From an uncultured Dysgonomonas sp. (GTDB taxonomy: Bacteria > Bacteroidota > Bacteroidia > Bacteroidales > Dysgonomonadaceae), in assembly GCF_934668725.1 (NCBI RefSeq), contig NZ_CAKUOF010000005.1, positions 1-64,000 of the forward strand: 64,000 nucleotides of DNA, in the 5' to 3' direction. The notes under the pieces are model-generated. The model had not been told where the DNA came from. It worked only from the letters and a program-made list of their open reading frames with translations, and made no database searches. Position 1 is the stretch's first letter. Every line of letters begins with the position of its first letter. A program made the translations under genes and the position numbers. This document shows, piece by piece, positions 54,176 to 62,108 of the stretch.

Positions 54176-54189
54176 AGATCACAGATCTT
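54175..54189. repeat. AAGATC-ACA-GATCTT palindrome overlapping the rsmA stop
   Basis: Perfect 6-base arms (54175-54180 and 54184-54189). The first A is the last base of the rsmA TAA. This parallels the hairpin on the upp stop codon. Confidence 0.55.
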
Positions 54190-54255
54190 GTTTATTGCTT
54201 TAGCAGGCGTTACAAAGAACAGTTAACAACCAGTACTCATCACTAAATACTTATT

Positions 54256-55200
54256 ATGTCTGAAGTAAGATTATTCTATCACAAAGACAATGTAATTCGT
54301 ATCAGCCGCAGTATCGAATTCTTAAAGACCAATCCTATCAAGAATTTTCTCTGGATAGACCTCAATAACGTGGATGAAGAAATAGAGAACGAATTGGAGG
54401 ATTATCTGAAAATATATATTCAGGAAGAGGAAGAGATGATAGAAATCGAGATGTCATCGCGATATATAGAAACCTACGACTCGCTGGTTGTCAACTTTAA
54501 CTTCTTACGTCCCAATTTCGAGAAAGAGTTGGTTTCTTTCATCCTAAAGAATAATATACTGATAACCGTTCGTGACGAGGACCTCACTTCGTTTCAGGAA
54601 ACAGTAAAGAAGATATCGGCCAACCCGCGAAATTATCCTACAGGCTATCATGTGTTTGTAGCATTACTCGAAACAAGGGTAGAAGTAGATGCCGACATGA
54701 TTGAGGAAATGACCCAAAAGATTACCATATTGAGTAATACCCTGACTATGGAGGAAGCCGATGAGGAATTATTGATGGAGATCAAGAACCTTCAGGAAAA
54801 GACCATGATGTTGCGAGAAAATATAATCGAAAAACAACGGGCTGTATCGAGTATGTTGAAAAGCGAACTAATCAACAGGGAGCTTCATGGCAAACTAACT
54901 ATTATCGTAAAAGACATTAACTCACTACTCGAGCACATTAAGTTTAGTTTCGATAGGCTTGATTATCTGCAAGATACATTCCTAGGATTTGTTAATATTG
55001 AGCAAAATAAAATCATCAAAATATTTACCATTATTTCGGTAATATTCATGCCCCCTACCCTTATTGCGAGTATTTACGGAATGAACTTCGACATTATGCC
55101 GGAGCTTAAATGGGACTACGGATATATTGTTGCTATTGGGTTGATGTTAGCTTCATCGGCAGGTATACTTGTTTTCTTCAGGCGGAAGAAGTGGTTATAG
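54256..55200 (+). CDS. corA: CorA-family magnesium/cobalt transporter
   Basis: The 314-residue protein has a long cytoplasmic N-terminal domain rich in acidic and helical sequence, then two C-terminal membrane helices. The signature YGMNFD (the GMN selectivity filter) follows the first helix (VIFMPPTLIASIYGMNF), and the protein ends in a basic tail (FRRKKW). It forms a pentameric ion channel in the inner membrane for Mg2+ or related divalent ions. It is 80 bases downstream of rsmA on the same strand. Confidence 0.93.
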   Translation: MSEVRLFYHKDNVIRISRSIEFLKTNPIKNFLWIDLNNVDEEIENELEDYLKIYIQEEEEMIEIEMSSRYIETYDSLVVNFNFLRPNFEKELVSFILKNNILITVRDEDLTSFQETVKKISANPRNYPTGYHVFVALLETRVEVDADMIEEMTQKITILSNTLTMEEADEELLMEIKNLQEKTMMLRENIIEKQRAVSSMLKSELINRELHGKLTIIVKDINSLLEHIKFSFDRLDYLQDTFLGFVNIEQNKIIKIFTIISVIFMPPTLIASIYGMNFDIMPELKWDYGYIVAIGLMLASSAGILVFFRRKKWL

Positions 55201-55215
55201 CAACCGAATATAAGT

Positions 55216-55254
55216 AGTGACAAAAAGGTTACAGAAACAAACATAGTTGTCACT
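55216..55254. repeat. AGTGACAA/TTGTCACT inverted repeat
   Basis: Perfect 8-base arms separated by 23 bases, just downstream of corA. It uses the same GTGACA motif as the other repeats in this gap. Confidence 0.5.
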
Positions 55255-55295
55255 TTCGCCCCTTATATAAATATCTATATTTAAACCCTTTAAAT

Positions 55296-55328
55296 TGAAA
55301 AAGATTACAAAAGTGACAAAAGTGACAC
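55296..55328 (-). repeat. 33-nt dispersed repeat, copy 2
   Basis: Read on the minus strand, this copy begins GTGTCACTTTTGT and matches 622-654 at 29 of 33 positions by eye. On the plus strand it contains two tandem AAAAGTGAC units. GTAACCTTTT occurs 63 bases further along the minus strand, similar to the spacing in copy 1. Confidence 0.65.
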
Positions 55329-55401
55329 GCAAAATACGCTTTTCCACCCGAATAAACTTATACTACTACTTTACAAACAGATAGACTATAAGTAAAACAT
55401 A

Positions 55402-55426
55402 AAAAGTGACAATATCTGTCACTTTT
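55402..55426. repeat. Perfect palindrome AAAAGTGACA...TGTCACTTTT
   Basis: Ten-base arms with a 5-base centre. A TAACCTTTG box starts at 55428, right next to it. The arrangement is like an operator overlapping a promoter, but no gene on the plus strand follows. Confidence 0.65.
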
Positions 55427-55544
55427 ATAACCTTTGCACCTTTCTTCTATATATCTTAAGGTCTGCTTCAAAGACCGCTTTGTCTATAGATAAATAGTGC
55501 TACACATTATTCGTTCAAGCTATAGCATAAATAAATCATCCTGT

Positions 55545-56852
55545 TTATTCATCCGCCAGCATAGACTTGATTTCTGCTTCTATTTGTGGATATTCTTTAC
55601 CCATCGAATATATCAAACCTTTGAGTATTTCGTATTTCTCTACACATTCTCTTATTTGAGCCTTATCTTTTTTACGATTCCTCCAAACAAACAGGACGAA
55701 TGCCAATATAACACAGAAGATAATTAAGCCGATTATAAGCAAGAAATTAATATGTGACTTGAATTCTTGTACCTCTCTTTCCTTTTGTACTAAATAATAA
55801 TTTTTGTCAGCAGCCAATAAAGCCGGTGCATCGGCTTCTTTTTCGATTTGCTCTTTTATTATTTTTTCCTGTTCACTATACTGAAATGCCTGCTTGTAAT
55901 CGCCTAATTGCTTATAATATTCAGCAAGAGCGGCATACATCTCTTTGGAAGTATATTTATATGTTACTTCGGGAAGGTCGGCAATTACCAAATCTGCATA
56001 TTGCTTAGCTGACTTAGTATCTCCTTTTTTGTTATAAATATCTAAGAGACTGATTCTCATTTTTCGAATATTTTCTTCATCAGTAAAAGATAAGTTTAAA
56101 GCCGATTCAAAATATTTTATAGCTTCTTCATACTCCTTTATTTTATAACACAACACCCCTAAGTTTTGCAAAGAAAAGCTTTGATACTTTTCATTATTTA
56201 CATCGACTGATTTATTTAAAGCTTTATTATAGTAAAAATAAGCACTATCAAATTTATTACTTTCTTCATACGAGAGACCTACATTAGTAAATGTCTCTAT
56301 CTCCAATTGACTTATATTTTCCAACTTACCATAATACGTCAAAGCTAATTTGTAATTACAAATAGCACTATCCAAAAGATTCTCTTTATAATAAATATAT
56401 CCTAAATTATTAAAACTCTTGGCTGCCAATAAATAATTCTGTGATTTGTCGGCTGCGTTGGCACTATACATAAAAGATTCTAAGGATTGAGGTAATTTAT
56501 TATTCACATAATATACCCATCCTGAATAATAATTGGCTAGTGCCGAGTTCTGAGCATCTCCTTCATTTTTAAAATAGCTCTGAGCCTCAAAAATCAAGGT
56601 ATCTTGGGTTATATCAGCTTTAGTTTCCTTTTTTGCTCCTACATAAACCACTATATATTTCATATAATCATCCTTATCCATTTTCTCTGGATTCTTAATA
56701 GAGTCAAGCAAATTAAGCGTTATATCAGGCTTACCAACAACTAAGCTGCTCTGAGCTTGTTCCAATAATTTCTCTTGAGAGTCATCTTTTTGGCAAGAAA
56801 AAAAGGATAGTCCTATCAATAGACAGAATAAGTATTTAAGTCGTAGTTTCAT
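55545..56852 (-). CDS. TPR lipoprotein with a C-terminal membrane segment
   Basis: The 435-residue protein carries a lipoprotein signal ending in FFSC, then at least six tetratricopeptide-like repeats (for example AKSFNNLGYIYYKENLLDSA and IKYFESALNL), and a hydrophobic segment (about residues 370-390, INFLLIIGLIIFCVILAFVL) followed by a charged coil of about 45 residues. The layout is like the sensor part of Bacteroidota TPR-type histidine kinases or regulators, but no kinase or DNA-binding domain is present. It is preceded by a tiny lipoprotein gene on the same strand. Function unknown. Confidence 0.75.
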   Translation of the reverse strand: MKLRLKYLFCLLIGLSFFSCQKDDSQEKLLEQAQSSLVVGKPDITLNLLDSIKNPEKMDKDDYMKYIVVYVGAKKETKADITQDTLIFEAQSYFKNEGDAQNSALANYYSGWVYYVNNKLPQSLESFMYSANAADKSQNYLLAAKSFNNLGYIYYKENLLDSAICNYKLALTYYGKLENISQLEIETFTNVGLSYEESNKFDSAYFYYNKALNKSVDVNNEKYQSFSLQNLGVLCYKIKEYEEAIKYFESALNLSFTDEENIRKMRISLLDIYNKKGDTKSAKQYADLVIADLPEVTYKYTSKEMYAALAEYYKQLGDYKQAFQYSEQEKIIKEQIEKEADAPALLAADKNYYLVQKEREVQEFKSHINFLLIIGLIIFCVILAFVLFVWRNRKKDKAQIRECVEKYEILKGLIYSMGKEYPQIEAEIKSMLADE

Positions 56853-56881
56853 TAAGGAAAGTTTGAAGTGTAAGAATAAAA

Positions 56882-57088
56882 TTACTGTTTATCAAGGTTT
56901 TCATCAACCTTCAAGATGGTATCAGTAATAGGAATAATCCCATTGTCTTCTTGAGGGAGAGTCGATCTTGTGATAGTATTAGCATCCTGCATGCCACCTC
57001 CGGCTCCAACTCCTTTATCCATATCATCTTCACACGAGGTAAATAATAATAAGATAGTTGTACTAATTGCAATCAGTAAAGTTTTCAT
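56882..57088 (-). CDS. Small lipoprotein of unknown function
   Basis: A 68-residue protein starts with a lipoprotein signal (MKTLLIAISTTILLLFTSC) and continues as a short, acidic, glycine-containing tail. A 29-base gap separates it from the TPR lipoprotein gene on the same strand, so they are likely one operon. No family is recognised. Size and a clean signal peptide support it being real. Confidence 0.6.
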   Translation of the reverse strand: MKTLLIAISTTILLLFTSCEDDMDKGVGAGGGMQDANTITRSTLPQEDNGIIPITDTILKVDENLDKQ

Positions 57089-57230
57089 AGTTTATATAAT
57101 TTCATGCGTATTTTTGTAAGTGAGCAAAAATAAAATAATAATTGTTTCTATCCCAACCTTATCTTTCGATAGGTTCTTTTTTATAAATTTTCATTTCAAT
57201 TATTAGATTAATATTAGATTTTAAGAGAAT

Positions 57231-57286
57231 AAAAAGAACTTCGCCAACACATATCCTTAGACTGCTAAAGAATATCTGTTGGCGAA
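57231..57286 (-). terminator. Terminator of the ABC-transporter unit
   Basis: TTCGCCAACA (57240-57249) and TGTTGGCGAA (57277-57286) are perfect complements, with further pairing inside (TATCC/GGATA-like). On the minus strand it is followed by GTTCTTTTT. It lies 27 bases past the permease stop. Confidence 0.82.
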
Positions 57287-57312
57287 ATATATGATAGTAA
57301 AATAGAATAAGC

Positions 57313-58494
57313 TTATTTCACCTTTCTTCTAATTATCAAAATATTCAACAAAGAGAGTAATACAAAAATAGTAAATCCTATAAGTACGGTGTATAGCGAA
57401 AACCGAGCCTCGGCCACGGGAAGCAATTTTCCCACGAAATTAAGGTATTGTGCCCTGACAATAAAAGTTATGGCTAAAGACAGAACCAGAATGACCAGAT
57501 TGAGACCTACAGCTAACCATTCGTAAGGTTTTACGACAATAGATTTACTGTATCCTATCAACCTTAAAGTCTTTAACTTATTCATATTTTTTTCGAGTAA
57601 CAGATAGATACTTAATACCAATATAAAGAAAGACAATACACATATTAAAATACCTACCGAAACTACAATTCCGATTATAATTTTAAGGAAGAAAGACATC
57701 TTACTGGCAGTTGTATTGTCTCCACTAATCTCAAAACCTTTATCCTTAAAATATCCCGAGAGATTAGGGTCTGCTATATTAGAAACCTCAATAATCAATC
57801 GGGCAGGCTCCGAAGGAGTACCTCCATATTGCTGATTTGCCCAAGTCATAAATGTTTCGGGAACCAATATCGAGTTTAGCCGATTAGAGAAACCTACAAT
57901 ACGCCCCTTCATCTGCTGTCTGAGACCGTTCCTCCCTGTTATAGATATATCAAGATTAATCAATCCGATTAATTGTTCCGAAATCCTTGGCATAGAACTA
58001 GCTTGTGCAAAGCCGAAATTATACAGGTCTAAATAATTTTTAGGAAGAATAATGGGAACTGTATTGTCAACAGGAGAGAATCTCCAACTGTCGGATGTTA
58101 CATCAATGAAGTGATCGGGAACCGATTCGAAAAACATTTCGGTATTAAATGCAATACCAAGCTTCTGGCTATTAAACCCTCCGAATACATTAAATTGCGA
58201 CGGTGTAAAAGCCCCTACATTTTTCACAAACGACTGCTTCTTCAGATCATATATTTCGTTTTGACTAAAGCCATTGGATCGTGACGATAAACCGCCCAGA
58301 ATTCCTACTTTTTTAGTTATTGTCAGAAAGTCTTCTTTAAGGAGCTTGTCTTTTCCGGTAAAGAGTGGATTGATATCAAAATAAAACTGAAAGGCGAGTA
58401 AAACAATACTCATCCCGATAAGGCTGGTAACTGCAAAACCGATTAACTGGGGTTTACTTATATTTTCGCGCAATAATTTCCAGATCAATTTCAT
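57313..58494 (-). CDS. FtsX/MacB-like ABC permease
   Basis: The 393-residue protein has one N-terminal membrane segment (about residues 20-40), a periplasmic domain of about 230 residues and three C-terminal segments (about 270-300, 325-345 and 365-385). This is the FtsX/MacB topology of mechanotransmission ABC systems. Its start overlaps the stop of the ATPase by four bases. These systems pull lipoproteins or small molecules from the membrane or signal to cell-wall hydrolases. The exact job is unknown. Confidence 0.8.
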   Translation of the reverse strand: MKLIWKLLRENISKPQLIGFAVTSLIGMSIVLLAFQFYFDINPLFTGKDKLLKEDFLTITKKVGILGGLSSRSNGFSQNEIYDLKKQSFVKNVGAFTPSQFNVFGGFNSQKLGIAFNTEMFFESVPDHFIDVTSDSWRFSPVDNTVPIILPKNYLDLYNFGFAQASSMPRISEQLIGLINLDISITGRNGLRQQMKGRIVGFSNRLNSILVPETFMTWANQQYGGTPSEPARLIIEVSNIADPNLSGYFKDKGFEISGDNTTASKMSFFLKIIIGIVVSVGILICVLSFFILVLSIYLLLEKNMNKLKTLRLIGYSKSIVVKPYEWLAVGLNLVILVLSLAITFIVRAQYLNFVGKLLPVAEARFSLYTVLIGFTIFVLLSLLNILIIRRKVK

Positions 58495-59135
58495 AGAGCA
58501 AAAGTTTTAATGTACTCCAATGGCAGGTTTTTCCCGATTGATGTCGCTATGATAGCTGCTCCCTGTTGCCATGCCTCTCTCTGGAGCAATACGGCAGCCA
58601 CAGACGCATTTTCGTCATCCAGATGACTAATGGGTTCGTCCAGTATCAGAAAATCGAATGGCTGGCACAAACAACGGATTAAGGCAACACGCTGTTGCTG
58701 TCCCCATGACATTTTTCCGACCAGAGAATGTTTTTTATTGGATATACCCAGCATGTGAAACATCTCATCAATCTGATTATTTTCCTTATAACGGGTCAGA
58801 TTGTTCTTCAGTTGTACATTTTCAAGAGCTGTCAACTCAGGAAAAAGACAAAGCTCCTGAAAAAGAAGGCTGATATTTGTACAACGAATATTATCCCACT
58901 GTTTGGTCTTTAATTTGCGTATGTCTGTATCATCGAACAGTATTTTCCCCGAATAATCGTCCCTGTAGCCATATATATAGCTGCAAAGCGAACTTTTTCC
59001 TGTGCCCGAATTGGCTTCAACCAGATAATATTTTCCTTTTTCGAAGCTAAAGTCTTGCAACCAGACATCCGATTGCAAATCTCTTTCATCAGAGAAAATC
59101 TTAGGAACTGTATTATGGAAGACTATTTTATCCAT
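58491..59135 (-). CDS. ABC ATPase with divergent motifs
   Basis: The 214-residue ATPase is coupled to the permease. Walker A reads ANSGTGKSS (the first Gly is Ala), Q-loop LFQELCLFPE is normal, the signature is MSWGQQQRV (residues 142-150) in place of LSGGQ, Walker B is FLILDEP, and the D-loop SHLDD is fine. The switch-His position reads ATSIG (Ser199) and lacks histidine, unlike the other ABC ATPase at 23869. Together this suggests a weak or unusual ATPase of the LolD/MacB/FtsE type. Confidence 0.78.
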   Translation of the reverse strand: MDKIVFHNTVPKIFSDERDLQSDVWLQDFSFEKGKYYLVEANSGTGKSSLCSYIYGYRDDYSGKILFDDTDIRKLKTKQWDNIRCTNISLLFQELCLFPELTALENVQLKNNLTRYKENNQIDEMFHMLGISNKKHSLVGKMSWGQQQRVALIRCLCQPFDFLILDEPISHLDDENASVAAVLLQREAWQQGAAIIATSIGKNLPLEYIKTFAL

Positions 59136-59213
59136 CTTAATTTAAATCTGGTAACAGTCAGCAGTCACCAGTCAGGTAGAATCTTAACCGATCACTGTGT
59201 ATTGTTTATTGTT

Positions 59214-60830
59214 TTATCTGAACATACCTCCAAAACTGGATATTAACTGATCCAATTGTTTGCAAATAACAGCTAAGCTATTTTTATCTTTAGTAGCCAA
59301 TTCGAGCCTACCCACTCCGGTCAAATCTCCGGCGCTGGTAAATTCATATTTTCCGAATTCACTTAAGAAGGGTCCGAAAGCCTGAAACGCCATATTGTTT
59401 GTCATATACGATTGCAATACATGTAAATCGCCCAACATCACAATAGACTTATCTTTAATAACATTCGAGTAGTTACTAGTCAGATCAGATGCTTTGAGGT
59501 TATTGTATACCACTTGATTGTTGGTAAAGAAAAACGTACTGCCGTTTGCTCCCCAATAAACATCTACATTATTGCTGCTTATTTTAAAGTTAGTTGGCGA
59601 TAGTTCTGTATATTTCATCTCACCATTAGCCAATTGTTGTTTAATAAAGCCGATCACCTCTTCAGGGTTAGTTATATCGGCAAAGAAAACAAATTCGGGA
59701 GTAGGTGCTCCCATGTCACTAAAAATATCATCCTTCTGCTTTGTCGCAGTTTTAGACGTTATAGCAAAAGTTATATCACCATTTAGGTCTTTTAATATTT
59801 TCTGAATCTCATCAGGCTCAACACCTTCGGGCAGCTCTTTGGTTAGTAATTCGATAAACCCTAATTTCTCCAAATAAGAATATGCACCTTCTCCTTTTAC
59901 ATTGGCTGAAGCCAGAAATAAAGGATCATTGGTAATATATTTCAACTGGTCTCCTTTAATGTTGCCACTCAATTGAGCCAACAGGTCTTTAAATTTTTTC
60001 TCACTCTCAGGCGAATCATAAAAATATTTATTTTCAAACTTTACTTCACCATTTTCAAAAGAAGTATATATACCTGTAGACACACCATCAATATCAGATA
60101 AAAACTTCTTAAAAGGAATAGTTACATCTGTTGCCTTTGCCAATCCGGCTAGGTCAGGCAATGTTTTATCCATGCCCTTCATTGAAAAGAAAGTAGAAAT
60201 ATCTTTTTTGCTTTTCAGAAATTCAACAAACTCCGGATTCGAGTTTATACTTTTATCGGCACCTTGTTTCAATTGAGTGCGAGCTAATTCTGGCAAATTG
60301 GGCGTTTCCTTCACATCGTTTGCGCTACCATAGGCTGATGCAATATCAACCAGCAATAACAGCTTATTACCGTTCCATGCTACACAGGTCTGCGATTCGG
60401 GAGCAACAGTATATATGCCTCCTTCTTTCTTTATATCCTCTTCTTGTACTAACGAAAATTTCACCAATGCATCTTTCACCTTATCGGCATTATTAACACC
60501 TGCAACTACTCCATAAACCTTATAGTTCGTATAGAAATACAAATCGCCTTTCAGATCGAGGCCTAAAGAGTTTGCATCGTTTAAAAAGCTGTCGAGTAAT
60601 TTTACTGCCGATTCGTCTTTCAGAGTCACTTTATACATACTGATAGCCTGTTGAATCATGGGATTACTGAATATATCGTATTCAGATTTTGTAACCAATG
60701 ATTTGGCATCAACGCAAACAACATAGTTGGCGTCTGCGGGAATAGCGTCTTTTGGATCTTTGGAATCACTGCAGGAAGTGAAGATAAACAATACTCCTAA
60801 AAAAAATGAAAGTAATTTTTTACTAGTCAT
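59214..60830 (-). CDS. DUF4836-family lipoprotein
   Basis: From the ATG at 60830 the product has 538 residues and a lipoprotein signal (MTSKKLLSFFLGVLFIFTSCSD). The following PADANYVVCVDAKSLVTKSEYD, then SLGLDLKGDLYFYTNY, match DUF4836, a large family of exported proteins in Bacteroidales whose role is unknown. The frame is open further upstream, but an added 21 residues would precede the signal peptide. It lies between the skp pair and the ABC transporter on the same strand, with 78 bases before the ATPase gene. Confidence 0.82.
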   Translation of the reverse strand: MTSKKLLSFFLGVLFIFTSCSDSKDPKDAIPADANYVVCVDAKSLVTKSEYDIFSNPMIQQAISMYKVTLKDESAVKLLDSFLNDANSLGLDLKGDLYFYTNYKVYGVVAGVNNADKVKDALVKFSLVQEEDIKKEGGIYTVAPESQTCVAWNGNKLLLLVDIASAYGSANDVKETPNLPELARTQLKQGADKSINSNPEFVEFLKSKKDISTFFSMKGMDKTLPDLAGLAKATDVTIPFKKFLSDIDGVSTGIYTSFENGEVKFENKYFYDSPESEKKFKDLLAQLSGNIKGDQLKYITNDPLFLASANVKGEGAYSYLEKLGFIELLTKELPEGVEPDEIQKILKDLNGDITFAITSKTATKQKDDIFSDMGAPTPEFVFFADITNPEEVIGFIKQQLANGEMKYTELSPTNFKISSNNVDVYWGANGSTFFFTNNQVVYNNLKASDLTSNYSNVIKDKSIVMLGDLHVLQSYMTNNMAFQAFGPFLSEFGKYEFTSAGDLTGVGRLELATKDKNSLAVICKQLDQLISSFGGMFR

Positions 60831-60940
60831 CTTATGTTTTAATTTAAAATTCTTATTTTGAATATCGAACATTAATAGACGAAAGGATGGCATAATGAAT
60901 AAGCCACCCTTTCTATATCCTGAGTCAATCAGTATCTAAA

Positions 60941-61438
60941 TTATTTGATGCCTAATTCAGCTTTTACCAATTTACCAGCGTCTACTGCACTTGTCGAAAC
61001 ATAAGGCACTGCTCCTACTTCGATAATGTAAGTATAACCATTTTTCTCTCCTACAGATTTAATTGCAGCTTGCATTTTTTGTTGTAGTGGAGCTAATAGT
61101 TGTTGACGCAAATCTTGAAATTCTTTATCACTGTTTTCAAGATAAGTTTCATATCTTTCTTGAATTTGTTGTACTTGTTTTTGACGATCTGTCAATACAG
61201 CCTCTGTTGGCTCAGCAGTAGAAGCCTTAAATTCTTCCATTTTTTTGTCATACTCAGCTTGTATTGCTGCCAAGTTCTTTTTAATCTCTTCTTGCTTTGC
61301 AGCCAATTTAGTTTCTACATCCTTAATTTCAGGCATTTGAGTAAATACTTCCTGAGTGTTGATATAGGCTAGTTTATCTTGTGCGTATACTCCTATCGGA
61401 GCAACAATAAGAAAAAGGATAAATAGTTTTTTAAACAT
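60941..61438 (-). CDS. OmpH/Skp-family periplasmic chaperone 1
   Basis: The 165-residue protein has a signal peptide (MFKKLFILFLIVAPIGVYAQ) and a long coiled-coil body (KQEEIKKNLAAIQAEYDKKMEEF), ending VSTSAVDAGKLVKAELGIK. Skp-like proteins shield outer-membrane proteins from aggregation in the periplasm. It is the second of two adjacent family members behind bamA, and the length agrees with the family. Confidence 0.92.
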   Translation of the reverse strand: MFKKLFILFLIVAPIGVYAQDKLAYINTQEVFTQMPEIKDVETKLAAKQEEIKKNLAAIQAEYDKKMEEFKASTAEPTEAVLTDRQKQVQQIQERYETYLENSDKEFQDLRQQLLAPLQQKMQAAIKSVGEKNGYTYIIEVGAVPYVSTSAVDAGKLVKAELGIK

Positions 61439-61499
61439 AATGCTTTGGTTTCTTTGTTTTTATTGTTTTTTTAATTCTTTGATCGCAAATGTATATAAT

Positions 61500-62015
61500 T
61501 TATTTTGAATATCCGAGTTTAGATAATACTTCATTGCTGATATCAATACGAGGTGATGCAAAAATTACACTACTCGCTGATGCTCTGTCTAATACTAATT
61601 GATAACCTTTGGTATCCGAAATTTCTTTAACTGCGTTGTAAATATCATCCTGTATAGGCTTAACCAATGCTTCGCGTCTTTTAAAAATTTCGCCTTCGGG
61701 ACCAAAGTATTTGCGTTTTAGTTCTTGAACAGCTTTTTCTTTTTCAACGATCTCTGCCTCTCTTTTTGTTTTTTGATCTGCCGATAAAAATACAATCTCA
61801 GATTGGTAGGTTTTATACATGTTCTGAACTTCCTGTTGAGAAGTTTCTACTTCTGTTTGCCATTTTTTCGATATCGCCTCCAATTGCTGATTAGCTGTTT
61901 CGTAGCTACTTATATTTTTTAAAATATATTCCATATCAATCAGTGCAAATTTCTGAGAATAACTGCTCGCAGTACAGGCGAGAAATAATCCAAAGAATAG
62001 AATAAGCTTATTCAT
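61500..62015 (-). CDS. OmpH/Skp-family periplasmic chaperone 2
   Basis: From the ATG at 62015 the product has 171 residues. It has a signal peptide (MNKLILFFGLFLACTASSYSQ), then FALIDMEYILKNISSYETANQQ, the typical OmpH start, and a coiled-coil body. The frame is open to 62051, but those 12 residues precede the signal. It lies 93 bases downstream of the bamA stop, and a second copy follows. A bamA-skp-skp order is common in Bacteroidales. Confidence 0.92.
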   Translation of the reverse strand: MNKLILFFGLFLACTASSYSQKFALIDMEYILKNISSYETANQQLEAISKKWQTEVETSQQEVQNMYKTYQSEIVFLSADQKTKREAEIVEKEKAVQELKRKYFGPEGEIFKRREALVKPIQDDIYNAVKEISDTKGYQLVLDRASASSVIFASPRIDISNEVLSKLGYSK

Positions 62016-62108
62016 AATGACTGAGTTTATATCGTATATATAAATAGACAACTATTTCTCCAATTAGTTTGCTCTGCAATTAGTAAATAGTGTTAAAATC
62101 AACATTTA

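Larger units (their letters stand above)
55201..55544. other. Intergenic region with GTGACA-type repeats
   Basis: The gap lies between convergent genes (corA and the TPR lipoprotein gene) and has no coding gene. It holds an AGTGACAA/TTGTCACT pair (55216-55223, 55247-55254), a direct doubling of AAAAGTGAC (55309-55326), a perfect 10-base palindrome (55402-55426) and a TAACCTTTG box (55428-55436). The promoter-like box points rightwards into the 3' end of a gene on the opposite strand. A short frame at 55497-55727 is not convincing. Confidence 0.55.

Noticed and set aside
55497..55727. 76-residue plus-strand frame after the GTGACA repeats
   Set aside because: Antisense to the TPR lipoprotein gene, hydrophobic and aromatic by chance; a promoter-like box upstream made it tempting, but the sequence has no signs of selection.
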